DNA of 50,000 nt from Bigelowiella natans CCMP2755 (lineage: Eukaryota; Cercozoa; Chlorarachniophyceae): assembly GCA_000320545.1 (NCBI GenBank), contig ADNK01002378.1:1-50000 (forward strand), written 5' to 3'. Made by a program: the position numbers and the translations under genes. A model generated the notes under the pieces. It did no database searches. It was not told the DNA's origin and saw only the letters and a list, made by a program, of their open reading frames with translations. Every line of letters starts with the position of its first letter. The stretch's first letter is position 1. This document shows positions 37,848 to 48,158 of this stretch, one piece after another.

Positions 37848-39342
37848 ACCCCTTCCTGCCTATCTATATGTATGTCAATATCCTCGTAGAGGCATAGATG
37901 TTCTATTCTCAACTGATTTCGGTACCATAATCGAAGTCGAACCGACGATTCAGCTTCCAGTAGACCTTCCCTTTGATACAGACGCTGCTGCTGCTGCTGC
38001 TACTGCTGTTCGCAGTAAATCGGTATAGCGTCTGCTGCCGCATCCACTTTCGCACATCTAATTTGCGTCAAATAATTTTTGAATAAACCCGTATCGAAGA
38101 ACAGTCTTCATAAGCAAGGACTGCGCAATTAGTAGGCACAGGGCTCTTGTATATTCTAACAGTTTAAACGCAAACGGTGATGATTTTGCTCTACAACGAG
38201 AGTCGTAGCTTTGGACAAGATTCGCCATTTTGATTAGTATTTAAAATGTATACGATTTCATAATAACGACCTCTCATGTATAGGCGTTGCAGAAGTGACT
38301 CGTTATAGACGGCTGGCTTAATTTTCTCTATCGTGTATTTTGTCAAAGCACAACTGCGTATCACATGCGAGTGTTGATGAAGAGCTTTGTCACTGTGATC
38401 GTTCATGACTGAAAGACAATACCAAAGTGGACAGTAGCTCTATTTCGCTTCCCCGATTCCGGCAGCCCCTCCCCTCTATTTCATTGCATTTCGGAAGAAG
38501 AAATTGATTTAAGCGATCGGTGTAGATAGTTCTCTTTATTACTATCATCATTATTATCATTATTTATTAGTATTTACCTTAGAAAGCACTCCGCGAGCGC
38601 CTCCGCATCGTCGACGTCCCACATCTAGATTATTATTGGTATGATGGCGCAAGAAACAGGCATACTAGGTGACAGCGAGAGCTAAAGCTTTAAGACTACT
38701 TGTTCGATCACGTCGCATCGCTTCCAGTTTTCCCAGGCCCGAGAATCTAAATGGTTAATTTTTGGTTATCTACAATTGCTGCAATCGGGCCAATTAGAAG
38801 AATACTGCAGCGATTTGCATCAAGTTGGCGTTGTTTGTGTGAGGTTGAAATTTAGTGTATCTGTTCTCCCACGGTTGCTGGTAAATCCCATCAAGTACTT
38901 CCGAGAGTCTACATCGCTAGATACAGAGAGGGTGCCTGGCGCGAGATAGCTTCCCTGCCACAATTGGGTCTGTTCGATGAAGTATTCGCAGGATTCATGG
39001 GCATGAAGGAGAAGCTATGTTCAACTGTCTACATACTTGCTCAACCGTCTTTACTCGCACGAGCTGAAAAGGGGGACAGAGTTAGATGAAATGAAGTGGG
39101 AAAGACATCAGTTCGTCGAAACTTTGCTGTGTTAATCATCACTTGGTTACCTCCACGTTGTACTTTGGGCGTTCTTTGCTCCCAGGCGGGGATGTGTAGG
39201 TCACACGAAGCTTGGTGTGATCAGATACAATGAAAGCTACCATTATATAAGTAAATGACGCCATAAACACAGCCATAGTCCACACGGATATCCCTCTCCC
39301 CCCCCTCATCTTCCTCCAGCTCCAGCCGGGGTCTCGTATCAT
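34920..39342 (-). CDS. Unidentified intron-rich gene (or genes) with a possible N-terminal membrane anchor
   Basis: I do not recognise the product. Minus-strand exons in order: about 39342-39160 (a TM-like WTMAVFMASFTYIMVAFIV), 39014-about 38860 (YLAPGTLSVSSDVDSRKYLM), 38746-38700 (SRAWENWKRCDVIEQ), 38624-38578 (MWDVDDAEALAECFL), 38057-about 37919 (KGKVYWKLNRRFDFDYGTE), 37685-37610, 37473-37271 (LPLPEDEQKRRQALVNQN), 37116-37065, about 36530-36390 (acidic, Ser-rich), about 36285-36240, 35817-35769, 35535-35477, 35393-35337, 35269-35191, 35104-34920. Phases agree from 38057 to 37065 and again from 35817 to the stop at 34920. The last block (VTLLSQYPEIASREG, KDFDKRWVVEAIATI, TIYDFEPAQRCVGLL) looks like a helical domain. 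Links at 38578/38057 and 37065-35817 are unresolved, so two genes cannot be excluded. Confidence 0.5.
35588..35650. repeat. (GTGC)n/(GT)n microsatellite in an intron
   Basis: Tandem GTGC units followed by GT/GGTGT variants, lying in the intron between the minus-strand exons 35817-35769 and 35535-35477. Confidence 0.9.
37762..37846. repeat. (CT)n microsatellite in an intron
   Basis: Long CT run with a few TT interruptions, located in an intron of the unidentified minus-strand gene. On the transcribed strand it reads as GA repeats. Confidence 0.9.
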
Positions 39343-39746
39343 GATACTACATGTACTCGATTTTGATGGTGTTTTTTTGTCGAAGCCAAAGTCAAATATT
39401 CATGGTTATTCAAAGGTATATTACCACCAGTTGAATTTCCCGATCCTTCCATAGAGGGAGTTCTCATAAAATACTGTTCATGGTTTTCCTATCTGTTATA
39501 CCTAGCTTAAATTTATGCCCAAATCATCGAATGCTTTCCGGACACTGTGCTGTGTAGAGTGCTCACAGAAAAAAAACTCTGCCACGAACGAAAAAACCGG
39601 GAAAAATATCGGTGAAATTGCTTCGAACACGTGGAGATTCATCGTTCGCACGAGAGATGACCTTATGTCGCAGATGTAGATTAGGATGGATTCCACCGAG
39701 CCTTTTTCTGCTTCGGAGTCACGCATGCCTTTTCTTTTCAATTCCA

Positions 39747-39959
39747 TTATTCGTTAGAACACACAAAGCAGCGACTTGGAATGCGATGAAATGAAGGGCG
39801 TTTATGGGAAGAGACATCCAAAAAATCACGGATATGACTGAGGCCGAGCGTCAGGAGCACCGCGATCTGGCCAGCAGTGCCGTAGACGGAGACGCGTACA
39901 TCAGAGGGGGAGACGCCTTTGGTCCGAGGTGGAATGCCAACTAGAGATTGTTGTTCCAT
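39747..39959 (-). CDS. Short open frame with a hydrophobic helix, unidentified
   Basis: A 70-codon frame starts MEQQSLVGIPPRTKG and contains AGQIAVLLTLGLSHIRDFLD, a hydrophobic segment ending in a charged motif. The G-x-x-RDF ending faintly recalls the membrane-proximal part of serine palmitoyltransferase, but no PLP-binding catalytic region follows on this strand. It begins only 63 bp from the glycosyltransferase ATG on the other strand. It may be a first exon of the minus-strand gene downstream, a small protein, or chance. Confidence 0.3.
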   Translation of the reverse strand: MEQQSLVGIPPRTKGVSPSDVRVSVYGTAGQIAVLLTLGLSHIRDFLDVSSHKRPSFHRIPSRCFVCSNE

Positions 39960-40022
39960 TCAACGCCCTCTTTGACCAGATTTCGGAACTAGATCCTTGC
40001 GGAGCGTCTCTGTCGGGTTAGC

Positions 40023-41947
40023 ATGCGTGGCATGCATCAGTTGGTACACGTGTGCTTGCTGTTCCTGCTCGGGTCGATATCCTCAATCCAAAGTGCCACT
40101 GCAGCAGCTACCACGGAGAGAAAATCAACGGAAGCAAAACATATAATGCTTGTGTCTCTGCATTTGAGAGGTCATATCACGCCATTGGCGCGGTTGGCTC
40201 GCGAATTAGTGTCGCGTGGTTATCTTGTCACATTTGCTACACCGGATGCAGGCTACGTGCTTGCTGAAACTGTGCTTCATGCATCTGGAGCTCAAATAGA
40301 GCTTTTGGGTACAGATCCTCCGGGTCAAGTTCAGCGATTAAACCATCTTGAAACCGCAGAAGCTTCTCGACAGACTCCTCCCTGGGGGCTGGCCGATTTA
40401 ATCGATGCAGTATATCTTCCCTACTATCTAACAATGTTCGACCCAGTAAGGGAATTGGCAGAGCGGCTACAGCCAGATTTTCTTGTTGTAGATGTGGCCA
40501 CACTGGCTGGTATAGATGTAGCACAGCTGCTAGGTATTCCTTATATTGTAAATAGCCCTACACTTTTATTCCACGGAGACGATGCGCCGTATTACTTACC
40601 TGCTCTTGGTTCTGGATTCTCTTTAGAAATGTCTTCGTGGCAACGTATTTTTAGCTTTTTCCTGCCTAGATATATAGCTTTGTCACTGTCATCGGTGTTC
40701 ACGGATTTAAACCTGATAAGGCACGACCATGGCTTGAAGCCTCATACCACTTTTAATGAAATATTAGGGCAAACCATTCTACTTGTGAATACCGCATTTG
40801 GATTTGAATATCCACGTCCTTTGTCTCCATTTGTAAGGATGACAGGGCCACTCATGCCACCGGAAGAAACTAGTTATGATTATAAAACAGAAGAAAATCC
40901 CATGCCTAGAAAACTTCTCAAATTTTTGGACTCCAGGTCCAATAGCTCCTCATCATCGATCAGGCCCGTTGTCGCTGTAATGCTTGGAGAGCATAGCATG
41001 GCTCCGATAGCACCAGGTTGCATACGAAAACTGTCTGAAGCTCTTGCGGTGCGGTTGCGACCAGAAAACTCGACAGATTATAGAATATTATGGGCTTTGC
41101 GAAGACGACACCATGATCTGTTGCCATTTGAGGAAGCAGAAGATGGAACGCCGACCGCAACGGTATGCGTGCAGCCCGACTTCTCTCAAGTAGAAGTATT
41201 TCAGCACCCTGCTGTCCGCGTGGTTGTATCGCCATGTGGACTTCCAACGGTGCAGGAGGCTTTGTACTTCGGGAAAGCGATTTTGTGCCTACCCGTCATT
41301 GGTGACCAACATGATGTGGCAGCACGTGTTGAGTCCTCGGGAACAGGGATATCAGTGCCAAACTGCAAAGACACCCCACCCTCAGTACTGCGTTCCTGTA
41401 TTGAAGATTTAGTGACAAACAGAGATTATCGACGTAATTCTCTCAAAATTGCGGTGAGCCTGAGGGAACGAGGAGGCACACCGAAGGCTGCCGATATTGT
41501 AGAATCGACTTTGCGGACAGGAATTTTAAACTTAGAGGACGTTCCTGCGCATATGCCATGGCACTTACGGACGTCTCTTGATATTCTTTGTGTCATTGTT
41601 GCATCACAGTGCCTCATATTATTGATAATCAAGTTTTGTTTCAAGAGTCTGTCCTTTACCTTCAAACAATTTGTTCCCGGTTTTAATGGCAAACACCATC
41701 ATGGATACAATGAGACCTCTTCTCACAGCGAATCAAAAATTGGAAATGAAATAGATTTGAATGCAAGAACGAAGCTACAAGTTGATCATGGTAAGATGTA
41801 GCTTAGAAACACAAGTTAGTTTTCGCGTTGTCTGGGGGAAATCTTACAAATTATGAATCTGTGCCTATAATAGGTGAATATTCATCGGTTCGGGCAAATG
41901 AAGAAGACGGGCTGTGTAAGCGTCGCAGAAGAAACGGAATGAAATGA
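40023..41947 (+). CDS. Membrane-anchored UDP-glycosyltransferase (GT1 type)
   Basis: Exons 40023-41790 and 41874-41947 join in phase 1 across a GTAAGA donor, giving 613 residues; ignoring the intron gives 592. A cleavable signal peptide (LVHVCLLFLLGSISSIQSA) is followed by the GT1 N-terminal fold MLVSLHLRGHITPLARLARE, whose His in RGHITP is the usual catalytic position. The nucleotide-sugar half holds CVQPDFSQVEVFQHPAVRVV, SPCGLPTVQEALYFGKAILC and LPVIGDQHDVAARV. A membrane helix near residues 518-541 (LDILCVIVASQCLILLIIKF) is followed by a cytosolic tail ending KRRRRNGMK. This is the type I membrane topology of animal-type ER UGTs. In the family signature the usual His-Gly is replaced by Pro-Cys. 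The acceptor is unknown; lipid or sterol is possible. Confidence 0.88.
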
Positions 41948-42016
41948 AACCATTAATGTTTCCGCGATCAAGAAGATGCAATCATATTGTGCTATAGCGT
42001 ACAAGCATTTTTATTA

Positions 42017-42020
<4 letters not shown>

Positions 42021-42056
<36 letters not shown>
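42021..42056. repeat. (AT)n microsatellites downstream of the UGT gene
   Basis: The first of three TA-repeat tracts in this intergenic region; the others are at about 42172-42196 and 42945-42985. Confidence 0.9.
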
Positions 42057-42059
<3 letters not shown>

Positions 42060-42090
42060 GATATGAGACGAATGTAATGAATTGATTAAA

Positions 42091-42169
42091 TCTTTTCAAT
42101 GGTTATCCTGCTGTAGCTATGCAAAGCAGCGGCTACAGCGCTGATGCTGTGTCGGTTTGTCTCCACTAG
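42091..42169 (+). repeat. Diverged direct repeat, copy 1
   Basis: Shares an ordered series of blocks with 42550-42640: TTTTCAATGGTNATCCT, TGTAGC, TGCAAAGCAGCGGCTAC, ACAGCGCT, TTGTGTC/TGTGTC and TTTGT-TCCA. A tandem or segmental duplication with later divergence is the simplest reading. Confidence 0.75.
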
Positions 42170-42229
42170 ATGTATATATATATATATATATATATACATA
42201 TTTATACATATTACATGCGCGACTTGTAC

Positions 42230-42930
42230 AAGCCATGCCGCGATGCCGCGATGCCACATTCCAACAAAGATGACGCTAGCTGAACAACGGCCACACTGCA
42301 ACTACTAATTAGGTGGCACTCTGCATGCTCTAGCTGGCGTGCACCGACTACTAACACCATGCAATTAAATGCTGCACACTCTTTAACTCTCCTAGTCGCA
42401 TAATAGCGTAGTCGCTATGCGTACGCCGTAGCAGGCTCGCCTAGCTACATGTAGCTAGCTATGCATGCTTGCTGACATGCACATCAAGCTAGCTAGTAAG
42501 CGTAGCTGTAATGTATATAAGACGTATGTAACATGCAATGAAATGTTCAAATTTTTTCAATGGTCATCCTAATGTAGCCGTGCAAAGCAGCGGCTACGAT
42601 ACAGCGCTCAAGTTGTGTCCATTTGTTTCCAGTCTAGCAGTGTCACATGTTGCATGCATGAGAATAAAGCTGTATAAATATGTAGCAACTGTTACGCGTC
42701 GTGCGTTCAGTGCTGCGATGCGTTCTGAGGTTTCGTTTAAATAAAAGCCTAGCTAGGCAGAAAGTGCGGGCGCGCATGCTAGCATGCACCAGTCTAGCAG
42801 TGAAAGCTGTCGAAAAAAAAAATGCAAAACAGTGCACTTATTTCAGCTTTCTAGCTTTTATTATTGTTAGCGCCGCTCTCTTGCATCATGCTCGTAGCTC
42901 ATGTTATTCATGTTTGTACATCTTGCGGTA
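42230..42930. repeat. Palindromic-word-rich intergenic island
   Basis: Dense in CTAG, GCTAGC, CATG and TGCA (for example around 42430-42500 and 42770-42800), overlapping the diverged direct repeat. No gene is supported. Confidence 0.6.
42550..42640 (+). repeat. Diverged direct repeat, copy 2
   Basis: Second copy of the 42091-42169 segment, offset by about 460 bp, with small insertions (for example GAT before ACAGCGCT). Neither copy has a convincing open frame. Confidence 0.75.
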
Positions 42931-42939
42931 AACTCTAGA

Positions 42940-42990
<51 letters not shown>

Positions 42991-43092
42991 TACACATATC
43001 ATACAAGTATAAAATTAGTCAATTGGCACGTATTTCTGTTGCCCATGATGTACTGTCAAAAAATAATCTAGGATTGAATAGGAAGAGGAAGG

Positions 43093-44764
43093 ATGTTTAT
43101 TCATGGAGTACATTTTCAACATATTCTCAACATATTCTCGAAGACCCTTCATTCACTTGGATATAATTACCACAGTGAAGGTATGACTTCGTATAAATGC
43201 ACCGACTCTCCTCTATCTAGTTGTTGAATCCATGCCATTTTGATCCTGCAACGTGATTAAACTAGTGACCGTTATCCTTAATGTAGTAGCGCCTGTAGAT
43301 TGGGGATTCTTTCTTGTCAGCCTCTGATAATTAGAAACAAAAGCTTAGATCAGGTTTTAAAATTTTTTCCCTCAAATAATAAATCTACCAGAAACTGGGA
43401 TCATAGCTGCTCCAACGAAGACAACTCCCCACCCAATTGCGAAGGGGAAGTTGTATGGCCTCGACCAGATTTTGACAGAGTAGTTGAAAAACGATCTTAG
43501 AGGCATGATTCCTGTCAAAGCATTTCATATTAGATAACGTTTACTATTGTGTTACCCCTGTTATTTCAAAATTTGAATATGTAATGTCATCGACATTAAA
43601 GAACAAACTTCCTCCAGTGACGAAGAAATGAAATCATACCGAAACACAACATCGTATTTGGTTTTGCCGATGTACAAATTTGAAAATGGATTCGTAAAGA
43701 GTATTGATTTCTATAGATTACGGCTGTATTGACCAAACTCCACGTTTGACACGGCAAGGTATAATCTAGTACAGAGGGGGGGCTCACCAGAATTTCAGAT
43801 TTGTGAGAAAGTGAAAAATTCCTCGCAATATTTTAGATGGAATATACTTATCTAATGAGACATGTGAAAAAACATGACGCAATACTAATTTTAGCGATAC
43901 ATTTCGCATACGATCCCATAAGTAATTATCAGATCATTTTGGGTTCTTTTTACAGCTGATTTCCCTACGGAATGAGGTACTAAAGTTCCATTTTGTTGCC
44001 TTAATACCATTTATCAATTGAAAAAGAACGGCTACACAGACTTCTTGCAGATAAATATATCTAAATACCTCATCAAGCTCGCAACGCGATTTCCCAAACC
44101 AGCCGATAAATTAATTTGTATTTGGAATTTGTTGCGACAATTCAGAAGAGATTATTAAAGAAAAATTGTCCTTGTTCTTATCCATACGACATAACTTTAA
44201 AGGATCTGTATGATCTGGAATATGCAGGCCAGAAAAGGCGGAGGCATGGCAGAATGCAAGTCGCTTCAGTAGAATCTTCGAGCTGAGTTTTTGTCCGGAC
44301 AGATTGAAAATAATATATTTACGACATCAAATATTTTGTGTCGTATATTTAAAAAGAGATGACATAAAGTTTCTCCGTCAGCCTAACTTGCCAGAGTCCA
44401 CCCCCACTTCGCTTCTACGAGTAGCTGTAGTAGCTGAGAGGGGGAGACAAGCTTCAGGGAGGCAAATTTTGCAAGGGAAAGAGGAAAAAATTAAAGTACT
44501 GAAGTTCCAGGTACGTGAATTTATCAAGATTTCAAACAAAGCATAGTTTACACGTAGGGAAATTGTGTTTGAAATTGCTCCGCGCAAGTAGTTGATTTGT
44601 GATGGTTTTGCGTATGTCTATGTTAGGTAAAACTGTGTTGATCCCCGTTTTTTGTCCTAAATCTCAAGGATAGACGTTCACAGAACATTTGCGACTTGGT
44701 GAATAGAGAAAGGCAGCAATGGCAAACAAAAAGAGGCAGTGCTCCCAAGAGGAGGCAGCGATAA
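43093..44764 (+). CDS. Unidentified intron-rich gene, tentative
   Basis: Several plus-strand segments look coding but I cannot name the product: 43093-43180 (MFIHGVHFQHILNIFSKTLH, GTATGA donor); about 43287-43475 (NKSLDQVLKFFPSNN and VVWPRPDFDRVVEK); about 43600-43725 (SSSDEEMKSYRNTTSYLVLP); about 44050-44130 (KYLIKLATRFPKPADK); about 44133-44510 (DNSEEIIKEKLSLFLSI, then PEKAEAWQNASRFSRIFELS and GRQILQGKEEKIKVLKFQ, ending at a GTACGT donor); and 44669-44764 (DRRSQNICDLVNRERQQW), which joins in phase 0 and ends in TAA. The 44133-44510 block is interrupted by one in-frame TGA at 44211. Whether this is one intact gene, a gene with an unseen intron there, or a pseudogene is open. Confidence 0.4.
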
Positions 44765-46538
44765 TAGAGAAGAAGCGCCGTCTAGAGACCCGGCTTCGGT
44801 ATCTTCAAGCTCACTTACGCCACATTGAGTACGGTGAAAATAGGGGGATACGCACTCCAGTGGGGGGAGGCGGCATCAGCTCCCGTACCCCCACATCCAC
44901 TACTCGCTCTGGCCGGGTCGCCCAACGACCGCCAAAGTACGATGAAAAACCACAGCCTGTGAAGCTAAGCGGGGCGCTCAGTAAATGCCGAAAGCTTGTG
45001 GATGCACTCCTAAATCAGAAGGGGAGCTGGATCTTCGCTGATCCTGTCGATCCAGTGAAATGGAACATTTCCAACTACTTCAACATCATCAAGAAACCCA
45101 TGGACCTGGGCACTGTGAAGAAGAACCTCTCCTCGGGGATGTATCTAGATGTGGATGCTTTCGGCGCGGACATGAGGCTTATCTGGGCAAACGCGATCAA
45201 GTATAATGGTGTAGGCACCGACATTGCCAAGGTTGCAAATCAAATGTCTGATTTCTTCGAGGATCGATTCAAGAAAATACAAAAGGTGTCCTTCCGAGTG
45301 GGTAGGGACGGAAAGCTCATGAAACATTCGTCCTTCTCAAGAAAAAGCAAGAAGAAAAAGTCGAAGAAAGCGCCAGTAAATCTTTCCGACCAAAATCTCG
45401 AGCTAATCAAGCTGAAAAGAGAGATGGAGTCAATGCGAAAGACGATATCAAACTTTTCCTCCAAGAAGGGTGTCAGTGGTAAGGTTATGACCGAGAGTGA
45501 GAAGCGTACCCTATCTGAGGACATAATGAACTTGCCGCATAGCGAACTCGAATTGATTGTGGATATCGTCTCTCGTTGCATGCCAAACCTAAGGGATGAT
45601 GATAATGATGAAGGGTATGAGATCGACCTCGATGCTCTAGATAATGATACGCTCAGAGAGCTTCAGCAACACGTTAGAAGAAACAAGCGGAGTAGTAAAA
45701 AGAGCACATCAAGAACAAAGACTCCTACCCGTCCATCGCTTGACCCACCAAACATTTCCCGTCACCACTCTGCTCCAGCACGATCGAGCTATAATGATAG
45801 CTCAAGTAGTGAATCATCCTCAGCAAGTGACTCCGAAAGTAGTAGCGACTCAGAGGTAGGTGGAGGTGGCGGCAGGGGGGGTGGGAAAAAGGGTATGAAG
45901 CAACCAAGGAGTAGAGCTTCTGTAAAGAAACAACAGCCGTCGTATGGTGACCCCTCCCTGTTTTCCGCGACCGATATTGCTCCGGAGCCATCGCCCACCG
46001 AGATGAGCCGACAGAACTCGCAAGACTCAGAGGTAGCAGTACATATCACTTGCTTCACTCTTACCCACTCTAGATGTGTGGATGCTTGTTTTGTTTCTTT
46101 CCCGCTCATGTACATTCGCTGTGTCCTTAGGATGTGAAAGTGAATTCTGATGCATGGAACAACCTGGGTGCGGACACCGAACAAGAAAGGAGGACTAGCA
46201 GTAACGGGGATGGCAAGAACAGGCTGTGGGCTGAATTCCAGCGAAAGAAGCAACAGCAGAAGGAGCAGGAGGAAGAGAAGAAAAAACTCGAGCTAGAGGC
46301 TGCGAAGAAGAGGGAAGAAGAGCTCGAGAGGAGAAAAGAGGAAGAAGAAATGGCTCGAAAATTAGCCGAGGAGCGTGCGAAAGAGGAAATCGAAAGGAAA
46401 AAAATGGAGGCTAAAGAAGTAGAAAGGCAGAAGCAGAAAGATTTGGAAGCTCGTAGGGAAGAAGCCCGGAGAAAGAGGGAGCAATCGGCTAGAAGAGGAA
46501 AAGTTGACGATCTTGATAGCGGAGTGGACCTGTTTTGA
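44719..46538 (+). CDS. BET/GTE-type bromodomain and NET-domain protein
   Basis: BET proteins read acetylated histones and recruit transcription machinery. Exons 44719-46032 and 46131-46538 join in phase 0, giving 573 residues. A short basic coiled coil (EKKRRLETRLRYLQAHLRHI) precedes one bromodomain at about residues 85-190: WIFADPVDPVKWNISNYFNI, IKKPMDLGTVKKNLSSGMY, and NAIKYNG with the acetyl-lysine-binding Asn163. The NET domain spans about 257-320 (MTESEKRTLSEDIMNLPHSE to YEIDLDALDNDTLRELQQHV). Then follow a Ser/Asp-rich SEED-like stretch and a long Glu/Arg/Lys coiled coil ending DSGVDLF. One bromodomain plus NET is the plant GTE and protist layout; animal BETs have two bromodomains. Its ATG region overlaps a candidate last exon of the upstream gene in another frame. 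Confidence 0.95.
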
Positions 46539-46599
46539 AAGAAATGTTATTTTCGACCCAGCATTTTCTGTTGAGAACAAAGCCGAATGACATATTTTA

Positions 46600-47110
46600 T
46601 ACTCGTGTCCATGGTTGAACATTTAGCATACAACTGTGTGACCCTCCAGCGCAATGGTCATAGACATACACTAGCAAATTTGTATTGCTGAAGTAATAAG
46701 CGAAAATCACACCTCGATCACACTCCCACAGCTGCAAGCGTACGATGTGCTTTCAGCAAAATTTTCACCGTCGCCATGTTTCTAGTAGAACATGCGATGC
46801 GTGGCCTGCTATCCTGCACCGGAGATTATATTTAGCGTAACGGCATCGAGAATAAGGCGGTATAATGGTTTGGAATCGCTGCATGATATGCATGCATAGC
46901 TGTGTGCACGTACGTTGCTATTTCAACTTTTTTTCTGTGTCTCATCAACCAGATTGTAGTTGCAGCTAAGCTATACATATAATGTATCGTATGTGCCTGA
47001 CATCTTGCCTGGTATTTGCTTGCAATATAACAATGCAGAGGCATCATTGATGCGGCAGTATATTTAGTCAATGTGAACGTGCGCGCCGCGCTCGCACGCT
47101 GGTTAAGCTA
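46600..47110. repeat. Palindromic-word-rich intergenic island between convergent genes
   Basis: Separates the BET gene (+) from the pseudouridine synthase gene (-). Contains runs such as ATGATATGCATGCATAGC near 46884 and many TGCA/CATG words. No coding signal. Confidence 0.55.
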
Positions 47111-47115
47111 CTAGG

Positions 47116-48115
47116 TCATTGTTTCCTAATTATGTCATCGGTTCCTAATTGCGTAAAAGGGCAGGGAGGCTGGATCTCGAAATCTATTGTGTCTTCCATT
47201 TCCTCCCCATTCTCTCGTAAGCTGCCATCCTCATTAGTATGATTTATGTCGCTACCACTACTGCCACTGCCCGTGTAGCAGCAACTGCGCGGCACATGAA
47301 GCTCGACTGCCCACAGATAAAACTCACCACTACGATCATGCTCCTCGTTGTCTGAACTAGAGTCCTTGTTGTGATTTTCCTCCATGTTTCTTCGTCGCCT
47401 TGGTTTTAGCATAATCGGCACGGCACCATAGCGTAGATCCTGCACCAGCGGGTTTCCGATGGACTTCATGTGTCGGCGGATCTGGTGGGTGCGGCCATGC
47501 TTCGGCCAAAGATCCACCAAACTTGCGCCCTCTGGGAGTCGTTCCCCGGCTTCCACACACCATCGCTCTCTCAGATCAGCAGGCGAGAAGTACTCGACGA
47601 CTGCGAAATCGGTTCGCGTTTCCTTTCCTTCCATGGGAGTGTCTATCACACCCTTACTCTCTTTAAGCCTGCCACTCACGAGTGCCCTGTATCGCTTTCG
47701 AATTCGCCGCTGTTGGAATGCGAGCGACAGCTGCTGCAACGGCCTCTGTGTCTTGGCGCATAGCACTAATCCTCCTGGTGGGGTGTATCGTTCCATCATC
47801 ACCGTCATCGTCATCATCATAAGCAGCAGCAGCAGCAGCAGGAAAATTGTCATAAAATTTAACAAAATGATACATTCATGCATGCATGCATGCATGTGTG
47901 TGTGTGTGTGTGTAAATACACAAAAGGATGAATTGAGAAATAATAAAAGGACAGGTTAACAAATATCTCCCTTGCTTCTTTGTCTCGCAATATCATTTAT
48001 TGATACCTGTAGGCTTATCGAGGCGATGGGTACAGCGTGGCTTACGAAGCACGGCTCTCTGTAGAACGGCAAAACCACTACAGTCAACCAACACGTAGCA
48101 CATGTAAGCATATTC

Positions 48116-48158
<43 letters not shown>

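Noticed and set aside
38880-39085. Plus-strand open stretch reading like protein (VYIARYREGAWREIAS)
   Set aside because: The minus strand over the same bases has a good acceptor and a more protein-like frame that fits neighbouring minus exons, so the plus frame is taken as an antisense shadow.
45789-46253. Minus-strand frame opposite the BET gene
   Set aside because: Antisense shadow of the Ser/Asp-rich region.
47877-47913. CATG tandem plus GT repeat as a possible regulatory element
   Set aside because: Simple microsatellite inside an intron; nothing beyond repeat structure supports a function.
47459-47959. Plus-strand frame opposite the pseudouridine synthase
   Set aside because: Antisense to the conserved catalytic exon; no domain of its own.
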